From assembly GCF_000281045.1 (NCBI RefSeq), contig NW_008246069.1, positions 903,450 through 957,764 of the forward strand: 54,315 nucleotides of DNA, written 5' to 3'. Below the pieces are notes generated by a model. The model saw only the letters and a program-made list of their open reading frames with translations. It did not search any database and was not told the origin of the DNA. This DNA comes from Saprolegnia diclina VS20. Taxonomy: Eukaryota; Oomycota; Saprolegniomycetes; Saprolegniales; Saprolegniaceae. Position numbers and translations under genes: made by a program. How positions within the stretch are numbered: position 1 is the first letter of the stretch; the number at the start of each line of letters is the position of its first letter. Below are positions 20,689 to 30,800 of the stretch, piece by piece.

Positions 20689-22510
20689 ATGGCACGGGGA
20701 GAGAGCGCGCCGCTCGTGGCGCCGTCGACGCCCAAAGACGAGTTCCGTCATCTCTTGCTCCTCGCGCTGCCTCTGGTACGCATCCTTGCATGTATGTGCC
20801 GTCATGAGACTCGACAGATCGTCTCGCAAGTGCTCGAGTACCTGCCCAACGTCGTCAACGGCATGCTTACGGGGCATCTGGGTGCGTCAGCAGCGTTTGG
20901 CTACAGGTCGACTCAATGTCACTGCAGACACGACCAGTGCGAGCGAAGCGCGGCTGCTCCTTTCGGCGAACGGCCTCAGCGGTCTCTACTTTACTGTGTT
21001 CATTTACAGCGCCGCCATCGGCGTCGGCACGGCGCTTGACGGCCTCTGCGCACAAGCCTACGGCAAAGGCGCCATCGACGAGATTGGCGTCCTGCTTCAA
21101 ACGGCCTGCATGGCGTCGTCGGCGCTCGTGTTGCCGCTCATTGCACTCTGCATGTTTTCCAGCCATCTTTTGCTCGCCTTGGGCCAGCCCCTCGATGTAC
21201 ACGCTGATCCATAGAGATGTGCTTTGCCTCTATGTATGTAGGTGGCGCTGGCGACGCAAGCGTACACGCGTCTCATGGCCATCGCGATTCCCTTTGTCTT
21301 TGGCTACGAGATCCTCAAGCGCATCCTGCAGGGCCAGAATGCTGTTTTGCCGATTGCCTCTGCCTTTTTCGGGGCCAATATTGTCAACGGCGTCGTGTCC
21401 TACGGCTTGCTCTACCATACGTCGATGGTTGGCCGGGCTCTTCTTTTCACGAGGCGTCAGCGCCAGTTAGGGCTACACGGGGTGTGCACTCGCGTTTCCT
21501 TGCATGTATGCGGCGGGCGGCGCGCTCTTGTACCCCAAGGTTCTCATCCTGTATCTTTGCTTGCGATCGAACGATCTTGTGTAGGTCGCGCAGCTGCAGC
21601 ATTTGCAAGAGAGTACGTGGTGCTGGCAAAGTGCGTGGCAGCGCATGCCTCTCTTCCTTCTCCGGAGGTAATTCTGGTGCAATTCTACAGGCGAAAGCGG
21701 AGCCATATTTCCTTGCTGTAGCTTTTACGGCTGGGCGATGTTTGTGTTTGAGCTTGCGGGCGTCTCGATCTCGTCGTTCTTGGCCGGTGGGCTCCCGAAT
21801 GCGACAGCCGCGATCACGGCCACGTCCATCTACATGGGGTTTCGCATGATCTTTTCCATGGTGTACCTCGGTCTTGGTATCGCCGTGTACGTCCGATGAC
21901 CTAGAGTACACTCTCTAATCGTCACGTAGCTCGATTCGGGTCGGAAACGCGCTTGGTGCTCATCAACCACAGCGCGCCAAGACGGCGGCGTGGCAAACGC
22001 TCTACATGAGCGTCGTCTGGGCCATCCTCTCAGGGCTCGCCATGGTTCTTGTCGGGGGCTACTACGCCGAGCTCTACACGCATGACGCTGCTGTCTTGAG
22101 GTATTTGCCTCCAGCTCATATTGCGTGTTGCATGAGCCATTCGATGCTAGTCTTGTGAACGAGCTCTTGTGGGCGACGGCGCCACTGCAAGGAACGATGG
22201 CGATCTGGGGCGTCGTGCAAGGGGTCTTTCGAGGCAGCGGTACGGGACTCCTTGTGCTCGAGGATGCAACTCGATCGGACGGGTTGTAGGCACGCCGCAC
22301 GAAGGCGCGACGCTCAACTTGATTGGTTTCTTCTTGCTTGGCCTTCCGCTCGGCTATGTGCTGGCGTTCCATGGTGGCTTTGGCGTGCTCGGTCTCTGGC
22401 TCGGCGTCTACGCCGGCTTTGGCGTCTGTGCGGCCTACGGCCTCTACTGGCTCATTACGGTGCAGTGGGAAAGCTTGGTGGCCAAGGTTGACGACACGCT
22501 CGGTGTCTAA
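20689..22510 (+). CDS. MATE-family multidrug/toxin exporter, copy 1
   Basis: Ten exons (20689..20775, 20818..20881, 20928..21196, 21242..21427, 21471..21539, 21585..21667, 21722..21886, 21930..22100, 22151..22239, 22290..22510), introns 42-54 nt, sum to 1404 nt, 467 aa. The spliced protein shows the MATE order: VSQVLEYLPNVVNGMLTGHLD in helix 1-2, LCAQAYGKG after helix 3 (the conserved QA.G.G loop), the central repeat boundary, SIRVGNALGAHQPQRAK in the second half matching RVGNALGAG, and IWGVVQGVFRGSG. MATE proteins export organic cations or drugs in exchange for H+ or Na+ at plasma or vacuolar membranes. A tandem copy follows at 23008. Confidence 0.9.
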
Positions 22511-23007
22511 GGGAGATGCCTGAGAGAGTCCACTGGAAGCATGACCAGGTTCAACAAGTTGAAGTGTTGTATGCGCTGTTGAAAGCTGGTGTCGCAGCAT
22601 GTCCCTCCCGTTTGGCAACGACGCTCGCTTATCGCACAGTGCATCTGGGGACTTTGGACTAATTGTCGACACGGCATTCTCTGCTGGGCTACTAGTACTC
22701 GATCGGAGGTGTCATCACCAATGGTCTGTTGCCTGGGCAGTGCTGTGAGTGTTCAGGGTGATCACGGTCTCGAATGTGATTAGGATGTCTTCGCACAACT
22801 TTATAGTCCAAGCACGGTCTGGTGTCGAGCAGCGCACTTAGATGTGGTGCGAGGACTGAGCAAAGCTGAAGCAGCTACCGTAGAAGGCGCAAACCATCTG
22901 ATTTGCCATTACACACGGCAATCTGGTCATTCCAATCTGAGCACGCATCCATTGCGGTCATCATCATTCGCCCGCTTGCATCGTCTCGAGCGCACCGATC
23001 CGCCGTG
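22511..23007. other. spacer between the two MATE genes
   Basis: About 500 bp with no gene I can support. It holds the 3' end of copy 1 and the promoter of copy 2. Confidence 0.5.
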
Positions 23008-24829
23008 ATGACCAAGAGCTTCGAGACAGACCCGCTCGTAGCGCCTACTGGCGGCGCTAGCAACGAGCTCCGCGTGATTCTCGCGCTCTCCGGACCTCTG
23101 GTGCGCACCTCTCGCCTTGTCCTTGCGTCTCATGGCGGCGTAGGTTGCGATTCAGCTGCTCGAAGTACTCCCAAGCTCCGTCAACGGCATGCTCACGGGC
23201 CACCTCGGTACGCCAACATACCTGTCTACGCGCCGTTCGATCATGGTTTTGTTACGTCTCTAGCGACGCAAGACTCGGAGTCGCAGCTTTTCCTGGCCGC
23301 GATTGGCCTCGGTGGGCTCTTCTTTACAGTGTTTGTCTACAGTGTTGCGATTGGTGTGAGCACGGCCATGGACGCGCTCTGCTCGCAAGCGTACGGCAAA
23401 GGGTCGCTCCACGAGCTCGGGTATATCTTCCAAACGGGTCTGCTCTGCGCGAGCATGTTGTACCTACCGCTGTCGCTGCTCTGCACCTTCTCAGCCGGGA
23501 TTCTCCAGTACCTCGGCCAGTCGTACGAGGTATTTCGAGCACTTTTTGTATATATATTTTAACAATGAGGGTAGATTGCGCTGGCAGCGCAACACCTCAC
23601 GCGCTACATGGTGCTCGGCATTCCGTTTGTCTTTGGCTACGAATTCCTCAAGCGCGTGCTCCAAGGGCAAACGATTTTGTACCCGATTTTGGCTGCAATT
23701 ACGCTTGCCAATGTTGTCAACGGTCTCGTGTCGTACACGCTCATGTACCACACGCCCTTGGTATTCCACTTGTTCTACTTTTGTTTTGGACGATTACGTT
23801 TTTGGGGATTAGGGTTACGCGGGCTCGGCGTTCTCCGCGGCCTTTCTCAACGCCGCAGGCTGCGCCGTCATGTTGCACAAGGTGAGACAGCTCGAGCCAT
23901 GGCACTCGCACTTTGAGTGGAGCTGGACCGAGGCCTGGCGCCGACTACCGCACTTTGCGTCCCTGAGGTATTCATATCGACGCGAAATTGTTCTCGATCA
24001 AGTCGTTTGTCTAGTGCCAACGGGGTCGGGATGGTGCTCTTTGAGCTTGTGGGCATGGCGGTTCCTTCCTTTCTGGCGGGCCGACTGCCGTCGCCGGCGG
24101 TGGCGATGAGCGCCAACACCATCTACATGGCCTTTCGCTACCTCTTTACCATGGTGTACCTTGGTATTAGCTTTGCAGCGTACGTCTGCAGTCATTTGTG
24201 CTCGCGTGCTCAATTGCTGCTGACTGCACGTAGCGGAATTCGTGTCGGCAACGCCCTTGGACGGGGCGATGCGGTCTCGGCCAAGAACGCCGCCACGTAC
24301 AGCATCCAGCTCTCTGTCGCGTGGGCGCTGGTGGCGACGGTCGCCATGATGGGTCTCGGACCCTATTACGCGCTCGGCTACACGTCCGACAAGGCCATTC
24401 TGAGGTGCGATGGCCTTTGATAGCGACGCTCACGACGACTTGGTTAGCACGGCGAACGATCTCTTTTGGTACACGGGGCCAGCACAGATGGCGATTGGCA
24501 TTTGGGGAACCGTCCAAGGCCTCTTTCGCGGCATGGGTACGCACGACCGAAGAACATGACGCGCGGATGTCACTGCGTTTCATTTAGGGCACCCGCACCA
24601 AGGAGCGATCCTCAACTTTATTGGGTTCGTGCTTGTCGGCATTCCGCTCGGCTATTACCTTGGTTTTGTGTGCGGCTGGGGTGTCGTTGGGCTTTGGCTC
24701 GGCTGCTACACGGGCTTTACGCTCTGTGCGATCTACGGTCTCTACTGGTTCTGCACTGTCGACTGGGAGCGCATGGTGCATGAGGTCGAGAGCACCTTTC
24801 ACCAAACGGCAACGGCCGACGCCTACTAA
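23008..24829 (+). CDS. MATE-family multidrug/toxin exporter, copy 2
   Basis: Nine exons (23008..23100, 23144..23207, 23264..23529, 23575..23760, 23813..23967, 24015..24179, 24234..24404, 24448..24536, 24588..24829) give 476 aa. Five exons have exactly the same lengths as in copy 1 (64, 186, 165, 171 and 89 nt) with the same phases, proving tandem duplication. The exception is exon 5 (155 nt), which spans the position of one extra intron in copy 1 (21540-21584). Diagnostic motifs are LCSQAYGKGSLHELG, GIRVGNALGRGDAVSAKNAA and IWGTVQGLFRGMG. The C-terminus is NxxxGFVLVGIPLGYYLGF-like and ends in a soluble tail. Same expected role as copy 1; sequences have diverged substantially outside the motifs. 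Confidence 0.9.
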
Positions 24830-25090
24830 CGCGAAACGAAATAGACTCGAGTGTCTTTGCCGACTAGCTACCGAGATGAACACGAGGTGGCATGAGACTC
24901 TTCGTGATATGCAAAAAGAGGCGGCCGGGGGAAACAAGCGTTGAGTTCTGGAGAGAAGCCCTGTCTGCCCGATGGACTGCACGGAAGCCGTACGCCCCAC
25001 ACGTAGTATTTCCTGTACAATTGCGCCGGTGATGAACCAAAATCGACTGTTTGATTCGAGTTAACGTCGCGACATTGATTGGTGAGCGCT
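24830..25090. other. 3' spacer between MATE copy 2 and the secreted gene
   Basis: This region contains only the converging 3' ends. The last 60 bp (25031-25090) belong to the inverted duplication, including the shared gactgtttgattcga word that also occurs at 12580 and 27095. Confidence 0.5.
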
Positions 25091-25335
25091 CTACGGGCGG
25101 AGGCCGCAACAAATCTGCTCGGGGTGCCAGAAGCAGTTCTGGCAAATCTCTTCGTTGCCGTTGCCACGCAAGGCCGGGTTGGCGCCGCCGCCTTGGACTG
25201 CGTCGGACTCGGCAGCGAGGGTCGCGCAGGCAAACGCGGCGATGGCGAGGAGCAAGAAGCGGAACTGCATGGTTGTCGTGGGGGGTACAAGCAAATTGAA
25301 TTGTGAGCGCTGGGAACAGCAATGGGCTTGAGTAG
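25031..25335. repeat. left arm of 305-bp inverted duplication
   Basis: The reverse complement of this segment matches 26810-27114 over its full 305 bp with about six mismatches (roughly 98 percent). The arm includes the entire coding region of the small secreted protein plus about 65 bp upstream and 60 bp downstream. Arms are 1.47 kb apart and enclose the YkgJ-type gene. Confidence 0.9.
25091..25270 (-). CDS. small secreted cysteine-rich protein, copy A
   Basis: This is an intronless 59-residue protein starting MQFRFLLLAIAAFACATLAA, a textbook signal peptide with likely cleavage after ATLAA. The mature chain is about 39 residues with four cysteines in a compact CxxC...CC arrangement (EEICQNCFWHPEQICCGLRP). 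Size, secretion signal and cysteine pairing fit small secreted effectors or antimicrobial-like peptides of oomycetes; no named family is recognised. The longer frame upstream (to 25555) is not needed and lacks homology in copy B. Copy B at 26875 differs at three residues (G/S, G/V in the linker) only. Confidence 0.8.
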   Translation of the reverse strand: MQFRFLLLAIAAFACATLAAESDAVQGGGANPALRGNGNEEICQNCFWHPEQICCGLRP

Positions 25336-25897
25336 CGCGCAGGAAAGGCGGCAGTGCACACTGGTACACGTGCTGCTGCAAAGTATCTCGGCACACCGGA
25401 CGCCATGGCGTGCTGCGACGAAACAGATCCGGCACCCATCGCCAACTGGCGCGTACTCTGTCTGCACTCGACCCGCCGACCTCGAATTCGCTCACCTCGT
25501 TCCTCACGTAGTCCCGAGCCGCGACCACACGCCCTCCGCTTGACGTACTGGCCATGCATTAGGAAGTCCGCCATCTTCATCTTTTTTATTGCATGTTATA
25601 TAGTCATTTCAACAACAATACGATATGTACTCGGCACGTCTCGTCGAATGAATTCAACCCACCAGGATGGATCTTCCATCCCAGTGGCACTGAGCTCTCG
25701 CTCGTAAGCCTCCACGTCCTTTCGCCACCCAACGTTAACACCACTAGGTTGATGCATGCTTGTACAGTATATATACTATCTACCACATGCCTAGTTGAGC
25801 TAAATGGAATGCACAGATCCGATTGAAGATGCACTGGGGGTTCCAAGGACCTGTTGTTTTCGGCATCTTGAATATGGAGCGCCGAAAATAAATTTTC
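25336..25897. other. spacer inside the inverted duplication
   Basis: No gene is supported. It carries short similarity to the decayed block (ccacccaacgtta at 25723 versus 13184), showing that it was part of the older duplication. The right end is presumed promoter of the YkgJ-type gene. Confidence 0.5.
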
Positions 25898-26515
25898 ATG
25901 GGCGGCATATGTTTGCCGATTTTACCAATTGGCTTGAAGATGCAAGGTCTCGGTCGCCGGCATCTGAGCTCGACGGCCGCACCGTGGTTCAAGGATGGCC
26001 TCGCCTTTAGTTGCACCAAATGCGGCAACTGCTGCTCTGGTCCGTCTGGCTCAGTGCGCTTCAACGACGACGAAGCTGCCACGATGGCTGCCAAGGTCGG
26101 CGAGACGCTCCCGGCCTTTCTCGACAAGTACGCGCGCCGACAAGGCCGCGGCAACCTCTCGTTCTACCAGCTCAAGGAAGTGCGCAAGAACAAGGACGAC
26201 GGCTTCGACTGCATCTTCCTCGACCGCAAAAAGATTCGCGGCAAGGCCGTCTGCAGCCTCTACGACGCGCGGCCGACGCAGTGCAGGACGTGGCCCTTCT
26301 GGCCCGAGACGCTCGAGTCCCGAGCGACGTGGGAAAAGACAAAGGACTCGTGCCCGGGTATCAACAAGGGCACAAAACAATCGACAGACGACGTCTCGGC
26401 CAAGGTCGCAGCGACAATCGCGTGGCGCCGTAGCCTCCAGTACAAGGCGCCACTCAAGCGTGCGAACCGCGCTGCTCCAGCAGTAGCAGTTGATAGCAAC
26501 GTCACATCTGAGTAG
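25898..26515 (+). CDS. YkgJ-type CxxCxxCC (zinc/iron chelating) protein
   Basis: This is an intronless frame of 205 residues. The N-terminal cysteine cluster CTKCGNCCSG is the YkgJ/UPF0153 signature CxxCxxCC. It is followed by a central AFLDKYARR and CIFLDRKK..GKAVCSLYDARPTQCRTWPFWP, in which the later cysteines of the family (C...C...RP..CR.WPFWP) are all present, then CPGINKG. Members are thought to bind Zn2+ or an Fe-S cluster; biochemical function is unsettled. The start could also be Met at 25940. A Ser/Arg/Lys-rich tail follows the domain. The N-terminal half has a decayed relative at about 13430-13600. Confidence 0.88.
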   Translation: MGGICLPILPIGLKMQGLGRRHLSSTAAPWFKDGLAFSCTKCGNCCSGPSGSVRFNDDEAATMAAKVGETLPAFLDKYARRQGRGNLSFYQLKEVRKNKDDGFDCIFLDRKKIRGKAVCSLYDARPTQCRTWPFWPETLESRATWEKTKDSCPGINKGTKQSTDDVSAKVAATIAWRRSLQYKAPLKRANRAAPAVAVDSNVTSE

Positions 26516-26809
26516 ATACGATCGTCGTCCATTGCAGCAGAGAATAGATAGAGAGTCCACCGAGGCGATTTTGTAATGATAACAGGCTAGGTTCAATTCC
26601 CACTCTAGCACGCAGCTCGTTGGGCAACGGCAACCAACGAAGTACGCTGCACAACTACCTACCTATTCAACAGCTGTCATCTGATTTGAGCGGGTATAGT
26701 GGCGAAGGTTTAGGACTGCGAAACCGTGGAGTGCGGGAAGTGGATGCTAGGTTGAATGTATCAGCACGCGAGGCCTGGTCGGAACCCGAATGATGTCTAC
26801 ATACTGAGG

Positions 26810-27114
26810 CTACTCAAGCCCATTGCTGTTCCCAGCGCTCACAATTCAATTTGCTTGTACCCCCCACAACAACCATGCAGTTCCGCTTCTTGCTCCTCGC
26901 CATCGCCGCGTTTGCCTGCGCGACCCTCGCTGCCGAATCCGACGCAGTCCAAAGCGGCGTCGCCAACCCGGCCTTGCGTGGCAACGGCAACGAAGAGATC
27001 TGCCAGAACTGCTTCTGGCACCCCGAGCAGATTTGCTGCGGCCTCCGCCCGTAGAGCGCTCACCAATCAATGTCGCGACGTTAACTCGAATCAAACAGTC
27101 GATTTTGGTTCATC
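26810..27114. repeat. right arm of 305-bp inverted duplication
   Basis: Near-identical inverted partner of 25031-25335 (see there). The ends of the two arms coincide exactly at ctactcaag and at gattttggttcatc. I found no short direct repeats beyond the arms and no transposase in or around them. Confidence 0.9.
26875..27054 (+). CDS. small secreted cysteine-rich protein, copy B
   Basis: This is a 59-residue intronless protein, nearly identical to copy A: same signal peptide (MQFRFLLLAIAAFACATLAA), same four-cysteine C-terminus ending CCGLRP. Differences lie in the linker before NPALRGNGNEE. It is transcribed away from copy A. Five of the six or so base differences between the arms fall in the coding region (some silent), so there is no sign of decay in either copy. 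Confidence 0.82.
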   Translation: MQFRFLLLAIAAFACATLAAESDAVQSGVANPALRGNGNEEICQNCFWHPEQICCGLRP

Positions 27115-27857
27115 AAAGGTGTACTAGTAGTGTACATGCTCCAGTTGTACGAGATAGACATGCTGGGGCTGTGAGAGTGTATAGTCGACCCGCAAGGTGC
27201 TGCTACAGCATAGTCGGTAGGAAGGTCTGGGCCAAAGGCAGGGTCTCGCTTCGACCAAGATACCATGCCCATCAAAGAAGAGCCTCCCATTGGTGGGCAG
27301 GATGGGAAGGCACGATGTGTGGATTTAGATTAGCTACATTAATGTTTAATATTATACCAATAAATCACGCAACTATTATTCAATGGCACCAATTTTTGCA
27401 GCCATGGCCCAAGCAAACGTGCATTGAGCATGCAGGACCCTCTGCACAGCCCCAGTTCACAACGTTACGTACGGACGTTGCAGCTACAAAAGGTATGAAA
27501 CCCGCGTATGCAGTCGCCTCGTATCGACCTTCGCGCTCGGCAGTTGCTGCGCTAGCCGAGCAGAAGCAGTGCAGCAGCACAACGCTGGTGTAGTGTGATG
27601 TGCCCATCTACCATACTGGCCGTCGCCGACTTGATGGTCCACACCGACCTGCACGACAGTCCCACGTGCATATACGCGTTGTCGTGGTACGTCAAGTGTT
27701 AGATTATCCCTTTGGTGTGTCTAACGCGCTGTTATAACGCGATGAATATAAAGTATGAGAGGGTGTCGAATGGGTTGCTAGAGGTGCGTGAAGTGAGGCC
27801 AGAATCCATAGAGAAACCCAATGAGAGATCTTTCCGCAATAGAAATTTCCAGTCGGG
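27115..27857. other. intergenic, 0.74 kb
   Basis: No supported gene. The stretch 27310-27380 is AT-rich. Open frames on both strands (27380-27607, 27704-27998) have no recognisable content; the latter overlap the start of the HECT gene and probably lie in its promoter. Confidence 0.5.
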
Positions 27858-30800
27858 ATGAACAGCGCCGAGAGCGACATGGCGCGGCCGCTGCCGACGG
27901 ACCTCCTCGACCCCCTCGACAAGATGACCTCGGAGACGCGGTCCCAGCGCCTCATGGTACCCTTCCTGCCCCATCTCCCTCATGCTCACCTCCTCCATGC
28001 AGACGGAGCTGGCCGCGCTCTCGGCCGACCGCGATCATGTGATCTCGATGGAGTCGCTTACGTACCTCAGTGCCATGGGCCGCGTCGAAGCGATCAAGCT
28101 AGCAGTGGAGAAGCCTCTGGCCGACGCCCCGACCAAGGGGACCGACCGCGTCTCGGCGGACGCGGCCCGGCGGCAGCGCGTCGAGGAGCTCACGCGCTTC
28201 TTCATGGAAGCCAAGTCGGACATTGAGTTTGCGCTGAGCGGAGGCCTGGGGCGCCGCGAGCGTGCGCGACAAGACCAAATCGACTCGGACGGCAAGTCGG
28301 ACGAGGAGAAGAGCGATGCATCGATGCAGGAGGCGAGCATGGACGACGCCACGCCCGACAGTGTGACCGACGAGGCGCCGCCCTCGGCCGAGCGCACGCA
28401 TTTTCAGCTCCTCTCAGACCCGATCGACGCGCGGGTGTTTCACCCGCTCTTGCTCTCGATCCGCGACTCGGACCCGCTCTTGTACGGTACGATGTTGTGC
28501 CATCCCCTCGTGGCGGTGCACGACCCGCGACGCGAGAAGCAGCAGAAGGTGCAGCTTCCATCCAAAACAAAGAAGAAGAAGCAGAAGAACGACATTCCCG
28601 CAATGTACCAGCCCGACTTTGCGGCGCCGCTGCTCACCGACGACGAGGCGACCGTGCACGTCGCGCGCTTTGTGGCCCGCGCGTTGGCCGACGGCACGAT
28701 TCCGGCGCTTCTGCTTGCAGCCCAAGTTGTGTTGTCGTTTGACCTGAGCAAGCAATACCCGCTTGTGTCGCACCTCAAGGTCCTGCGCGGCGAAGCCGCT
28801 CCGGGGGAATCAGCGCCAGCCGTGCCCAAGGTACAGCCCAAGAAGCCGCTTGTGCCGAGCTCCGACGTTGTCTTGGACACGGCCGACTTTATGAGCAGCG
28901 TCATGGAGCTCGAAGGAACTATGGGGCCACTTGCGGCGCTCCGGTCGCGCTTGGGGCGACTCGAAGATAGCATGGACGAAGACATGGACGCGATGAGCAA
29001 CAGTAGTAGCAGCCAGCTGCCTCTCGAAGAAGTCGCCGACGAAGAAGCGCTCATGGCCCGGGCGATCGCACTCTCGTTGTCGCCCGAGCTGCAGGTGAAG
29101 GACGCCGACGCGATCGAGTCCACGGTCGATATGGACACGTTGTTGTCGGAGAATGCGCCAAAGGCCTTGCCGACAGCATACAGCCCCGATGAGCTCACGG
29201 CGTTTGCCATCTTTGATCTTTCGTCCGCAAGCGATGCCGCTGTCGCCGGTAGTGTCGTGCTGCAGTATCTCTGGACTGGCGTTCACGTCATCTGCCGCGA
29301 GTACGTTGAGCTCGCCGAGACCAAGCGCACCGTGTCCTCGAGCAACCCGATCGTACCCAACCCGCTCGCGTTTCTCTTGCTGCAGTCGATGCTCGCCCGG
29401 GTCGGAGCGCATGTCGACGTCTCGGACCGCGACGCGTTGGTGTTCACGTCGGGGGGCCTCGTGCTTTTGCATGCGCTTGATGCGTACCTCTTTCATGTGC
29501 ATGTCATGGGCATTGCGCCGGCGTCCGTGGGCCTTGGCCAGTCATCGACGAACGCGAACCCGTTGCCACTGGCGCTCAAGAACGTACTTTTGCACTACAT
29601 GGCGGGTCTTGAAGGTCCCGACGCGCCTCTCGACCCGATCGTGTTTACCGACGCCTCGGCGTCGCTATCAGCGTCTGTTGCACGGTACCGAGCGTGCCTT
29701 CCAGCGCAGGCGCGTGTGACGTGGGCCCGCGGCATTGCGCACTTTTATCCGACGCATAGCGAGCGCCACGCGCTACTACATTCGCTTCTTGAGCAGCTCC
29801 CACAGTCGCACGCACAAGTCGATTTGCTTTGTACCCGTCTCGCAATCCCGGACCTTGCGCTCGGGTTTGTACCTGTGCTGCACGAAGAGTACAGTGCCGA
29901 GACGAGCCCGCGAACGCTTCTGGACGACGATGCACTCGTAAGCTCCAAGCTTTGCATCTGGCCGCCGTCACTCGTGCGTGAGTCGCTCGAAGCGAATACG
30001 TGCCGTTCATCAAGCATTATGGACTTTTTGCTGACGGTTGCACCGGGTTTGTTTGACGTGACGACCACGAGAGACGCGTCGCTGGACACGGTCATGAGCA
30101 TGTACGCGCAAGCTTTTGAGAGCCAAGCCGATGCGCTCAAGCAGACGTGGTCGCATCTGCTGCCGACCATGCAGAAGCTCACAGACTACGTCGCCAACGA
30201 GCCCGAGTTCCGCATGGTCGCGTTGCCGACACCGGCGTTTTCGTCTACGACGGTGCCACATCTCGGTAAGGCGCCCAACGCGCGCCTCCAGCTGCTCCGC
30301 GCGCTCCAAGATGGCCTTCTTGCGTCGTTGCATGGCTCGATAGCGGGTGACGAGCCGACGCGTCTCGAATTTGATGGTGCGCGCTGTGCCGACACGCTTA
30401 CACTTGTGGACGGCCAATCAAGCGCGAAGCAACACACGGCCAAACAATGGGGTATGGTGCTTTCGACGTACGGCTGCGCACCGAATACGGGCCTTCATGA
30501 GTGGGCCGTACGTCTCGATCGGTGCGAGAAGGGCCACGTCTTTCTTGGTGTGAGTACTCGAGAAGCGTCGGTCGCGACGTACGTGGGAGGTGACCGTCAC
30601 GGCTGGGGCTTGATTGGCACGCGCGCGCTGTGGCACAACCGGTCCAAGGTCCGTGGTGACTATGGCGACGGCTTCAGCACCGGCAGTGTCGTGCGCATCC
30701 GACTCAACACGGACACGGGCGCGCTTAGCTTTGGCCTCCTCGACGACGACTCGGACTGGGGCATTGCGTTTGATGGCTTGACGCAACATGGCACTCTGTA

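Noticed and set aside
25091-25555. 154-codon extended version of secreted copy A
   Set aside because: The N-terminal extension is absent from copy B, and the internal Met gives a perfect signal peptide.
26585-26615. T-loop-like word ggttcaattccc suggesting a tRNA
   Set aside because: The flanking bases do not form the T stem, and no acceptor or anticodon stem could be found upstream.
25031-27114. a DNA transposon with 305-bp terminal inverted repeats
   Set aside because: The arms are whole host-like genes with signal peptides, no transposase is enclosed, and I found no target-site duplication.
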